A stretch of DNA of 20,505 nucleotides from CAYWKL01 sp964459095. GTDB taxonomy: Bacteria > Patescibacteriota > Microgenomatia > Daviesbacterales > UBA10151. Positions within the stretch are counted from its first letter, which is position 1. Each line of letters begins with the position of its first letter. Location: assembly GCA_964459095.1 (NCBI GenBank), contig CAYWKL010000016.1:1-20505 (forward strand), given 5' to 3'. This document shows, piece after piece, positions 13,056 through 19,080 of the stretch. The translations under genes were made by a program, and so were the position numbers. The notes under the pieces were generated by a model. It was given only the letters and a program-made list of their open reading frames with translations, ran no database searches and was not told where the DNA came from.

Positions 13056-13061
13056 TATTTT

Positions 13062-13245
13062 TACAACTGAATATTGAAATGCGTTTGTACCGAAGTCACG
13101 ACTCGGGAGCAGCAGGCCAAATACCTGACGGAAAGTAGAAGCCGTATAAAGATTTACACCGGTGTCACTAAACTGCGGAGCCGACTGAGAGGTCCGATGA
13201 GAAACCTATCGGACAAAAAGGATGGGACCGCGGGAGGTCCTTTTT
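13062..13245 (+). promoter_or_regulatory. T-box-like riboswitch of hisS (tRNA-His sensing)
   Basis: The leader contains TGGGACCGCG (13223-13232), an exact match to the T-box core UGGNACCGCG. N is G, which would pair with C73 of bacterial tRNA-His. Upstream is a stem III-like hairpin, GTCCGAT-9 nt-ATCGGAC (13192-13214). AAAAAGGA (13215-13222) can pair with TCCTTTTT (13238-13245), leaving TGGGACC unpaired as in an antiterminator. The competing terminator GGACC/GGTCC uses the same TCC. Stem I is atypical: GCGTTTGTACCG (13081-13092) can pair with bulges to CGGTGTCACTAAACTGC (13160-13176), placing a CAC (13166-13168, a His codon) in an internal loop on its 3' side. Another CAC (13097-13099) lies in the loop of CCGAAGT/ACTCGG. 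Which one is the specifier is open. Confidence 0.8.
13225..13245 (+). terminator. T-box terminator hairpin
   Basis: GGACC-GCGGGA-GGTCC followed by TTTTT. It overlaps the T-box core and is exclusive with the AAAAAGGA/TCCTTTTT antiterminator pairing. Confidence 0.75.
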
Positions 13246-13246
13246 A

Positions 13247-13328
13247 ATTGGTTAATAGCTCATAGTTATTTGTTCATAGATAAAGAAGAATTTTCTAAGA
13301 ACCACAAACTAATAGCCAATAACTAATT
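13247..13328. repeat. AT-rich imperfect inverted repeat in the hisS leader
   Basis: TTGGTTAATAGCTCATAG (13248-13265) and its surroundings pair imperfectly with CTAATAGCCAATAACTAA (13309-13326). It separates the T-box terminator from the next hairpin. Confidence 0.4.
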
Positions 13329-13330
13329 TA

Positions 13331-13385
13331 CCTCTCGTTCCTTGGATTTCACATTATTTGTGGAGTTCAAAGAACGGGAGGTTTT
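13331..13385 (+). promoter_or_regulatory. Long hairpin with sequestered Shine-Dalgarno in the hisS leader
   Basis: Bases 13331-13353 pair with 13359-13381: 22 pairs, one C-A mismatch, several G-U pairs, and a 5-nt loop (TTATT). The 3' arm ends GAACGGGAGG and TTTT follows. GGGAGG is a strong Shine-Dalgarno 6 nt before ATG 13388. It could be a second terminator or a translational switch. Confidence 0.75.
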
Positions 13386-13387
13386 AA

Positions 13388-13438
13388 ATGGAAAATTATT
13401 TTTGGAACTTAATGGAGCAAACAATGATAGTGTGTTAG
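13388..13438 (+). CDS. Possible 16-residue leader peptide before hisS
   Basis: ATG with GGGAGG 6 nt upstream opens MENYFWNLMEQTMIVC, stop TAG at 13436-13438. The stop lies within TTAGGAT, whose AGGA is the only Shine-Dalgarno candidate for hisS (10 nt before its ATG), so translation of the peptide could affect hisS initiation. It contains no His codon, so it is not a classical his attenuator peptide. The Shine-Dalgarno is buried in the preceding hairpin. No homologue is known to me, and the ORF is short enough to be chance. Confidence 0.35.
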   Translation: MENYFWNLMEQTMIVC

Positions 13439-13450
13439 GATACTAAGTAT

Positions 13451-14668
13451 ATGAAAATACAGACACCTAAAGGATTTAGAGACTTTTTGCCAAAAGACGC
13501 GCTAAAGCGTAAATTTGTGTTGGGAAAAATTATTGAAACCTTTGAGAGATTTGGCTTTGATCCTCTGGAAACACCAACATTAGAATTTGAGGAAACTTTA
13601 ACTGGTAAGTATGGTGAGGAAGAAAAGCTAATTTATAAATTTGAAACACCAGGTAAGGATAAAGTTGCCCTAAAGTATGACCAAACAGTGCCTTTAGCCC
13701 GCGTTGTAGCTCAATACGGTCCAAATGGAATGCAACAGATTCCCATTCCCTTCAAAAGGTATCAAATTCAACTCGCTTACAGGGGAGAAAATCCTCAAGC
13801 AGGTAGATACAGGGAATTTTTACAATGTGATGCAGATATAATCGGTGTCTCCACTCCCCTAGCTGATGCTGAAATACTAGCTCTGGCATATGGAATATAT
13901 AAGAACCTTGAACTGGAAATTGTCATAAAAGTTAATGATAGAAAACTGCTGGAAGGGATTGACAGTAAATACTTATCAGCCCTGGATAAGTTAAACAAAA
14001 TCGGCAAAGATGGGGTTTTGCAGGAGTTAATAGTTAAGGGCTTGTCAGAGTCAGAAGCTAAAGACTTGCTTAACAAATTTGAAAATCTAAAACCTACTGA
14101 AAACTTAAAAGAAGTTATTTCTTTATATGAGAATATGGGTTATCCCAAAGATTCCCTTTTATATGAACCAACCTTAGTAAGGGGTTTAGATTATTACACT
14201 GGGCTAATCTTTGAAGTCGCCTTAGGGTCGGACCCTAATTCTGCCTCCCTTTGTGGTGGTGGGAGATGGGATAAAATGATTGGAAAATTTTCTGGGGTAG
14301 ATTTACCAGCAGTTGGTTTTGCAATTGGATTTGATAGAACTTTAGAGGCTATGGAAGAGGCAGGATTGCTAAATCCAAACCCCACAAACACTAAAGTTTT
14401 AGTAACAATTTTTTCTCCAGAACTGGAAGAAAAATCGATTGAGGTAACTTCTCGACTACGCTCGAAGAATATTAACACTGAAGTTTGGTTGGATCCAGAT
14501 AGTAAGCTAGAAAAACAGCTTAAATATGCTGATCAAAAAGGAATTCCTTATGTGGTAATAATTGGCCCAGAAGAAGCACAATTAGGCAAGCTAACTTTAA
14601 AAGACTTAAAGAAGAAGGACCAGGAAACCCTTACTTTAGAAGATTTGCTCTCCCAATTATCTAATTGA
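13451..14668 (+). CDS. hisS: Histidyl-tRNA synthetase
   Basis: The 405-residue class II synthetase charges tRNA-His. It begins TPKGFRDFLP (5-14); motif 2 lies in FKRYQIQLAYRGENPQAGRYREFLQCDAD (101-129); the histidine A signature LVRGLDYYTG is at 242-251; CGGGRWDKMI and LPAVGFAIGFDR (motif 3, 285-296) follow. The C-terminal anticodon-binding domain (about 314-405) contains SRLRSKN (334-340), coded by DNA that matches a dispersed repeat near the NUDIX gene. The gene is downstream of the T-box-like leader, which would raise expression when uncharged tRNA-His accumulates. Length is near the usual 420. Confidence 0.96.
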   Translation: MKIQTPKGFRDFLPKDALKRKFVLGKIIETFERFGFDPLETPTLEFEETLTGKYGEEEKLIYKFETPGKDKVALKYDQTVPLARVVAQYGPNGMQQIPIPFKRYQIQLAYRGENPQAGRYREFLQCDADIIGVSTPLADAEILALAYGIYKNLELEIVIKVNDRKLLEGIDSKYLSALDKLNKIGKDGVLQELIVKGLSESEAKDLLNKFENLKPTENLKEVISLYENMGYPKDSLLYEPTLVRGLDYYTGLIFEVALGSDPNSASLCGGGRWDKMIGKFSGVDLPAVGFAIGFDRTLEAMEEAGLLNPNPTNTKVLVTIFSPELEEKSIEVTSRLRSKNINTEVWLDPDSKLEKQLKYADQKGIPYVVIIGPEEAQLGKLTLKDLKKKDQETLTLEDLLSQLSN

Positions 14669-14680
14669 TTTATGATTGAT

Positions 14681-14731
14681 GATTTAGGATTTATGAGTTA
14701 TTCTTAAATCTATATTCGTAAATCTTAAATC
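14681..14731. repeat. AT-rich imperfect inverted repeat after hisS
   Basis: GATTTAGGATTTATGAG (14681-14697) faces TTCGTAAATCTTAAATC (14715-14731); 14 of 17 positions pair. It fills most of the hisS-EamA gap and lacks a U-run, so it is not a clear terminator. Confidence 0.5.
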
Positions 14732-14738
14732 GCTCAAA

Positions 14739-15686
14739 ATGAAATTCCTGCATCTTTTTAAAACTCCTCTTCCCTATTTGGCACTTTTAATTGCTCATGT
14801 TATTTGGGGAGCAAATACTGTTGTTGTTAAAATTACTTTAAATGAATTCCCTGTAATGAGTTTGAATTTTATAAGATTTGGGCTAGCTACACTCTTAATT
14901 ATCCCCTTTTTATTAAATGTAGAAAGGAGCTCCTTAAAAGTAAAATTTAATGATTGGCCAAGGATAATTTTAGCTTCTTTTTTAATGGTTTCTGCAACAA
15001 TAGCGCTGTCTTATGAGGGAATAAAACACACAACAGCAATTAATGCTTCTGTCTTAATGTTGATTATCCCAATTTTGTCTGTTTTAGGAGGGTGGTTTTT
15101 TTTAAGGGAACATATTTATTGGGCTAATATTTTAGGAGTAATAACTGGTCTTTTAGGATCAATAATTATTATTGGGCTTCCTTTAATTTTTTTTGGGACA
15201 TTTTCTAGTAAAAATCTACTGGGAGATGGATTGGTCTTTTTAGCAGGAGTTTCATTTACAGCTGGAACAATTGTAGCTAAAAAAATCTTGGATAAATACT
15301 CTGCACTTTTAATTACAGCAATTTCTTTTTTTGTTGGTTTTCTATCTTTTTCTATTCCTGCTGGGTTAGAATATTCTAGGGATCCTTCATGGATCTCCTC
15401 TGTTACTCTTCTTGGGGTTTTAGGCCTTCTTTATATAACAATTCTGGCTTCAGTTTGTGCATTTTTCTTAATGGAATGGGGACTTAAAAAAACAGATGTT
15501 TATAGAGCTAACCTTTTTCAGTATGTAGAGCCTGCAGTAACAGCAACAATAGCTTTGCCAATTCTTGGGGAGCGAATTTCTTTTTCTTTTATAATAGGGA
15601 CCATTCTAGTTGTTTTAGGTGTTTATTGGGGAACCTTAGGAAAGCCTCATCACCATAGGCTGCTCCACAGGCACCATAGAGCCTAG
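14739..15686 (+). CDS. EamA-family (DMT) transporter
   Basis: The 315-residue protein has about ten membrane segments in two EamA halves: first half from PYLALLIAHVIWGANTVVVK (13-32), second from LLGDGLVFLAGVSFTAGTIVAKKIL (around 158-182), each with the usual Pro and Gly-rich helices, e.g. VEPAVTATIALPILGERIS near the end. Family members export or import small metabolites such as amino acids or nucleotides; the substrate cannot be told. An unusual His/Arg-rich tail (HHHRLLHRHHRA) follows the last segment and may bind metal. The 3' end overlaps the convergent hypothetical gene by 4 nt. No clear promoter or Shine-Dalgarno is visible before the ATG. Confidence 0.88.
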   Translation: MKFLHLFKTPLPYLALLIAHVIWGANTVVVKITLNEFPVMSLNFIRFGLATLLIIPFLLNVERSSLKVKFNDWPRIILASFLMVSATIALSYEGIKHTTAINASVLMLIIPILSVLGGWFFLREHIYWANILGVITGLLGSIIIIGLPLIFFGTFSSKNLLGDGLVFLAGVSFTAGTIVAKKILDKYSALLITAISFFVGFLSFSIPAGLEYSRDPSWISSVTLLGVLGLLYITILASVCAFFLMEWGLKKTDVYRANLFQYVEPAVTATIALPILGERISFSFIIGTILVVLGVYWGTLGKPHHHRLLHRHHRA

Positions 15687-16252
15687 TCTAATATTTCTCC
15701 TGGATAATATCTTGAGAGTCTTTCACGGTCTGGGTAAAGGGAGTTTGAAGCTAATGCAAGATTAATATAAGAGGACTGAATTGAGGCATATGTGCGCCAT
15801 GTAGAACCAATATCTATTTTGATTCCTTCTCTCCTTAAACTATTCAAGAAAGACCTGAGCTCTGATATTTTCCCAAGCATGTCAAATGCAGCTTCTGCTT
15901 CTTGAGAATCTAGTGATCCTCCAGGTAAATGCATTATTCTTTCAGCATAATCCCTAAATAGCTCCCCTGGGTGATATGTCAAAGGAGAATCACTTGAAAC
16001 TCCATCTTTGTACATACTGATATTCCCAACAGTTAAATCGAGAAAAAGACAAGCTGCAGATAGATTAGCTTTTGTCTCTTCGGTTAAACGACCCGACTCT
16101 GAGTAAGAAAACAGTCCTTTCACACCTCTGTCGGCCATAGCCGCAGCATCATGAAGTCCATTTCTTCTAAGAGATAAACTAATACCACGCTTCTTAAAAA
16201 CTTCTTCTACAGGAATATATCCATCTAAAGGCTCTCTTACTAATCTGCTCAT
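15683..16252 (-). CDS. Hypothetical soluble protein
   Basis: The 189-residue protein begins MSRLVREPLDGYIPVEEVFK. It has no membrane segment or signal peptide, looks mostly helical, and ends YPDRERLSRYYPGEILD. I do not recognise a domain. Visible features are LSLRRNGLHDAAAMADRGVKGL (27-48), HPGELFRDYAERIMHLPGG and GSTWRTYASIQSSYINLAL. Codon use resembles its neighbours. A near-perfect promoter with the -10 ending 6 nt before the ATG indicates a leaderless mRNA and supports the start. The promoter is divergent from that of rpmE. Confidence 0.7.
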   Translation of the reverse strand: MSRLVREPLDGYIPVEEVFKKRGISLSLRRNGLHDAAAMADRGVKGLFSYSESGRLTEETKANLSAACLFLDLTVGNISMYKDGVSSDSPLTYHPGELFRDYAERIMHLPGGSLDSQEAEAAFDMLGKISELRSFLNSLRREGIKIDIGSTWRTYASIQSSYINLALASNSLYPDRERLSRYYPGEILD

Positions 16253-16258
16253 ACGTAT

Positions 16259-16287
16259 CTTATAATATAAAAAATCAGCTTTGTCAA
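16259..16287 (-). promoter_or_regulatory. Leaderless promoter of the 189-residue hypothetical gene
   Basis: On the minus strand TTGACA (16282-16287), 17 nt, TATAAG (16259-16264), then 6 nt to the ATG at 16252. Confidence 0.82.
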
Positions 16288-16294
16288 TCTAATC

Positions 16295-16323
16295 TTGAAC
16301 CTAACTTGAAATCTTGGTATACT
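16295..16323 (+). promoter_or_regulatory. rpmE promoter
   Basis: TTGAAC (16295-16300), 17 nt, TATACT (16318-16323) with an extended TGG just before it. The -10 ends 10 nt before the rpmE ATG, giving a leader of only a few bases. Confidence 0.8.
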
Positions 16324-16333
16324 ATGACCTCGT

Positions 16334-16660
16334 ATGAAAGCAGATATTCATCCTGTTTGGAATAGTGAAGCTAAAGTTACCTGTGCATGCGGGAATACTT
16401 TTATCACGGGTTCAACACTCCCTGCTATTAGAGTTGAGATTTGCTCAAATTGCCACCCTTTTTATACAGGAGCGCAAAAGTTTGTTGATACTTTAGGTCA
16501 AGTTGAAAGATTCCAGAAAAAATCAAAAGAATCAGAGGTTAAAAAAGAGGTTAAACAGAAAATAATTTTTGCCAGGTCCCAAAGAAAAGTTGAAGAGAAA
16601 AAAGAAAAACCATCCTTAAAAGATTTGCTCATGCAAGCTAGAAAATCCGCATCCTCTTAG
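16334..16660 (+). CDS. rpmE: 50S ribosomal protein L31, zinc-binding type, extended
   Basis: The 108-residue protein has the L31 core MKADIHPVWN and CACGNTFITGSTL, with zinc ligands C17, C19, C37 and C40, and HPFYTGAQKFVDTLGQVERFQKK. That is the zinc-containing (C+) form. Compared with E. coli L31 (about 70 residues) it carries a C-terminal extension of about 40 residues, rich in Lys and Glu (65-108), probably helical and rRNA-facing. A promoter with a very short leader precedes it. prfA and prmC follow, after a repeat that holds the next -10 box. Confidence 0.93.
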   Translation: MKADIHPVWNSEAKVTCACGNTFITGSTLPAIRVEICSNCHPFYTGAQKFVDTLGQVERFQKKSKESEVKKEVKQKIIFARSQRKVEEKKEKPSLKDLLMQARKSASS

Positions 16661-16668
16661 CTACTCCT

Positions 16669-16743
16669 GTCATTCCGAGCGTCAGCGAGGAATCTCAAGA
16701 TCGGTGCTTTAGATTGCCACGTCGCTTCGCTCCTCGCAATGAC
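16669..16743. repeat. TCATTCCGAG/CGCAATGAC inverted repeat
   Basis: GTCATTCCGAGCGTCAGCGA (16669-16688) with the following GGAATCT faces AGATTGCCACGTCG and CGCTCCTCGCAATGAC (16711-16743); the arms pair imperfectly. Similar elements are common between genes in many unrelated bacteria. It lies between rpmE and prfA. Confidence 0.75.
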
Positions 16744-16745
16744 GA

Positions 16746-16751
16746 TATAAT
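16746..16751 (+). promoter_or_regulatory. prfA -10 box (leaderless type)
   Basis: TATAAT ends 6 nt before the prfA ATG and directly follows the repeat. No -35 match at 16-18 nt. Confidence 0.5.
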
Positions 16752-16757
16752 TACCTT

Positions 16758-17681
16758 ATGGATGATTACTTACAACAACAACTAAAAAAGCTTGATCAAA
16801 TGATTGCTCAAAATAGACAGCTATTATCTGATCCTGATTTAAAGGACTTAGCTCAAATGGAAATAGAGGAGCTTGAAAAGCAAAAACAAGAACTACAAGC
16901 TTCAACATCACACCCCGGGGGTGTAACACAACAAGATAATCCTAATATTGCTATTTTGGAAATTAGAGCTGCTGCTGGTGGGAATGAGGCAGGGCTTTTT
17001 GCAGGAGATTTACTTAGAATGTATACCAGGTTTGCACAAAACCAAGGCTTTAAAATAGAAGAACTGGATAGATCTGAAGGGGGAATTGGACAAATAAAAC
17101 AAATTACTTTAAAAATCACAGGAAAAGATGCGTACAATCTTTTAAAATTTGAATCCGGAGTGCATCGGGTGCAGCGAGTTCCTAAAACTGAAAGCAGCGG
17201 CAGGATTCACACTTCAACAGCTACTATGGCAGTTCTTCCTGAAGTTAGTGAGTCAGAAATTTTTATAAATCCTGCAGATATAGAATTTGCCTCTTTCAGA
17301 TCAGGAGGTGCTGGAGGACAAAATGTTAATAAAGTTAATACTGCTGTTAGAGTTAAACATATCCCTACTGGGACTACTGTAACAGCCCAAACTGAGAGGT
17401 CACAACTTCAAAACAGAGAGAATGCAATGGCGCTTCTTAGAGCAAAGCTTTGGGAAATAGAGCAGGAAGAAAAATATAAAGGAATTACAAAGCAAAGAGC
17501 TCTACAAGTAGGAAGTGGTATGAGGAATGAGAAAATTAGAACTTATAATTTTCCTCAAAATAGAATTACAGATCACAGAATAAAAAAATCCTGGCACAAT
17601 ATGGAATCCATTCTTGAAGGAAACATTGAACCTATTTTAAAAGCACTTCAGGAAGCGCAATCCACTCAACCTGCAGAATGA
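16758..17681 (+). CDS. prfA: Peptide chain release factor 1
   Basis: The 307-residue protein reads UAA and UAG and triggers peptide release. GGQ (186-188) lies in RSGGAGGQNVNKVNTAVRVKH, and the RF1-type codon-recognition motif PxT is PKT at 142-144 (RVPKTESSGRIHTSTATMAVLPE); RF2 would have SPF. The protein is about 50 residues shorter at the N-terminus than E. coli RF1, with a shortened domain 1. SHPGGVT (51-57) is coded across a 15-nt palindrome and looks like an insertion in the linker. UGA stops in the window imply an RF2 gene elsewhere. Its TGA overlaps the prmC ATG (ATGA). Confidence 0.95.
   Translation: MDDYLQQQLKKLDQMIAQNRQLLSDPDLKDLAQMEIEELEKQKQELQASTSHPGGVTQQDNPNIAILEIRAAAGGNEAGLFAGDLLRMYTRFAQNQGFKIEELDRSEGGIGQIKQITLKITGKDAYNLLKFESGVHRVQRVPKTESSGRIHTSTATMAVLPEVSESEIFINPADIEFASFRSGGAGGQNVNKVNTAVRVKHIPTGTTVTAQTERSQLQNRENAMALLRAKLWEIEQEEKYKGITKQRALQVGSGMRNEKIRTYNFPQNRITDHRIKKSWHNMESILEGNIEPILKALQEAQSTQPAE
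16910..16924. repeat. ACACCCCGGGGGTGT palindrome inside prfA
   Basis: 15-nt palindrome (7-nt arms, central G) within the linker-coding part of prfA. It is related to CCACCCCCGGGGTGG at 12977-12991 and in prmC. Confidence 0.8.
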
Positions 17682-18496
17682 AAAAATGGCAAACTTTAAA
17701 AGGTGAGATTGCAAAACTAGAGGGCGCTCCAAAGCAATACAAACAGGGTTGGACTGAATTTTACAAACTAAAATTTTTCCTCACACCTGATGTCTTAATT
17801 CCCAGACCTGAAACAGAACTCTTAATTGACGAGGTTCTCTCGTTGTCACCCTCCAACTTGATTGGAAATAATCTAGTTACTATACTAGATATTGGTACTG
17901 GCTCAGGATGTATTGCCATATCTATTGCTAAGAACCTACCTAATGCAAAAATAATAGCCACAGATATTTCCCAAAAAGCTTTAGAAGTTGCTAAAAAGAA
18001 TGCTAAGTTTCAAAGAGTTGAGAATCAAATATTTTTTCTAGAGAGCGACTTGTTAGATTTTTTAAACAATGTACCTCGTTCTAATAGACTAGTCTATTCG
18101 CAGAAAAGCTCTGCTTATTCGAAGAAAAGCTCTGCTTATAATACTAATATACCAGAGATTATTGTTGCCAATCTTCCTTATATCCCTACCAAGAGGCTTA
18201 TGTTAATTGACCTAATGGTAGCTGATTTTGAACCTAGAATTGCTTTAGATGGAGGAATAGATGGGTTTGAGATTTATAGAAGATTATTTGCCCAAATTAG
18301 CCAGAAATCTAAAGTAATATCCGCAGGTGTAGCTTCACTCCCACCCCCGGGGTGGGACTTGAATTTAGTTTGTGAGATAGATGATGGTCATGGAGAAATT
18401 GCTCTAGCAGAGGCCAGTAGATTTTTCCCAAAAGCAAGGGCAGAAGTAAAAAAAGATTTAGCAAAAAAGGATAGGATATTAATAGTTAAATTTTAA
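17678..18496 (+). CDS. prmC: Release factor glutamine methyltransferase PrmC
   Basis: The 272-residue enzyme methylates the Gln of the release-factor GGQ motif, which fits its overlap with prfA. FFLTPDVLIPRPETELLID (33-51) and motif I LDIGTGSGCIAISIAK (70-85) are standard. The catalytic NPPY is NLPY here (165-168, VANLPYIP). Two unusual stretches stand out. Residues about 132-157 (from VPRSNRLVY through the YSQKSSA/YSKKSSA pair) are coded by a 16-bp palindrome plus a 21-bp tandem repeat. Residues about 216-228 (AGVASLPPPGWDL) are coded across a CCCACCCCCGGGGTGGG palindrome. Both keep the frame. The 3' end overlaps the convergent gene by 4 nt. Confidence 0.92.
   Translation: MKKWQTLKGEIAKLEGAPKQYKQGWTEFYKLKFFLTPDVLIPRPETELLIDEVLSLSPSNLIGNNLVTILDIGTGSGCIAISIAKNLPNAKIIATDISQKALEVAKKNAKFQRVENQIFFLESDLLDFLNNVPRSNRLVYSQKSSAYSKKSSAYNTNIPEIIVANLPYIPTKRLMLIDLMVADFEPRIALDGGIDGFEIYRRLFAQISQKSKVISAGVASLPPPGWDLNLVCEIDDGHGEIALAEASRFFPKARAEVKKDLAKKDRILIVKF
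18083..18136. repeat. Palindrome and 21-bp tandem repeat inside prmC
   Basis: AATAGACTAGTCTATT (18083-18098) is a perfect 16-bp palindrome. It overlaps the first of two 21-bp units (18095-18115 and 18116-18136) that differ at one base and share the core AGAAAAGCTCTGCT. They encode YSQKSSA and YSKKSSA. Confidence 0.9.
18340..18356. repeat. CCCACCCCCGGGGTGGG palindrome inside prmC
   Basis: 17-nt palindrome (8-nt arms, central C). With flanks it is identical over 19 nt to part of R6 (12973-12991). Confidence 0.88.
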
Positions 18497-18978
18497 GGGG
18501 GAGTAGACTCAAAGGTTGTAGACAATACGAAAAGATTTGTAAAATTATAATTCTCTTTTCCTTTAAAGCAACCAATTTCCCTCAGCTTCTCTTCGGATAA
18601 TTGACCTTTGGCATCACGACAGGTTGCATCTCTTAAACCATACATAACGCCTTCTGAATTTCTATTTGGCTCTTGGTTTGATTCCAAAAGTAAAACTTCC
18701 CCACTTGGAAGAAAGAGCCTGACTTGGGATCTGCGACGTAAGGGCTCTTGCTCTTTGGCAGAGGAAACTGACGCTGGCGTAGGAGTAGCTTCAACTGCAG
18801 ATTCTAAACTTCGGGGAGGAATACCAAGAAGTGAATAAAATAGTATTGTTCCTCCTCCTAGTGCAATAAGAAGCAGAGAAATTCCACCAACTCTAAGAAA
18901 TCTTCGTCTTCCCCTAAATTGATTTCTACCCATGGAGTCACTCAACTCCTTACGTTCACCATTAAACCATTCATTCAT
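18493..18978 (-). CDS. Hypothetical single-pass membrane protein
   Basis: The 161-residue protein has a basic N-terminal cytoplasmic part (GRNQFRGRRRFLRV), one membrane segment (about 29-51, VGGISLLLIALGGGTILFYSLL), a Pro/Thr/Ala/Ser linker (TPTPASVSS) and an extracytoplasmic domain of about 85 residues with VRLFLPSGEVLLLES and two cysteines (DATCRDAKG, REIGCFKG) that could form a disulfide. I recognise no family. I start at ATG 18978 because a strong promoter ends 7 nt upstream of it; a longer frame to 19014 would overlap that promoter. It ends convergently with prmC. Confidence 0.65.
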   Translation of the reverse strand: MNEWFNGERKELSDSMGRNQFRGRRRFLRVGGISLLLIALGGGTILFYSLLGIPPRSLESAVEATPTPASVSSAKEQEPLRRRSQVRLFLPSGEVLLLESNQEPNRNSEGVMYGLRDATCRDAKGQLSEEKLREIGCFKGKENYNFTNLFVLSTTFESTPP

Positions 18979-18985
18979 AACGCAG

Positions 18986-19014
18986 ATTATAATTTTTCTG
19001 GGACCAACCGTCAA
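18986..19014 (-). promoter_or_regulatory. Leaderless promoter of the 161-residue membrane protein gene
   Basis: On the minus strand TTGACG (19009-19014), 17 nt, TATAAT (18986-18991), then 7 nt to the ATG at 18978. Confidence 0.85.
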
Positions 19015-19028
19015 CTATGGGTCATTAG

Positions 19029-19070
19029 CCCCCACTTGTCAATACACTTCCAACCCCGAGTTGTCAAGCA
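19029..19070 (-). repeat. Palindromic repeat R5 (long form, reversed)
   Basis: Read on the minus strand: GCTTGACAACTCGGGGTTGG, then AAGTGTATTGACAAGTGGGG. Same two-unit layout as R1 and R3 with more changes. It lies between the end of glmS and the promoter of the next minus-strand gene. Confidence 0.8.
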
Positions 19071-19080
19071 GTTGTTTGGG

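Noticed and set aside
13062..13245. SRP RNA, 6S RNA, RNase P or TPP riboswitch in the hisS leader
   Set aside because: GGAAAG, GAGCAGC and CTGAGA are present but the conserved cores of these RNAs are not; the T-box core and the hisS context fit better.
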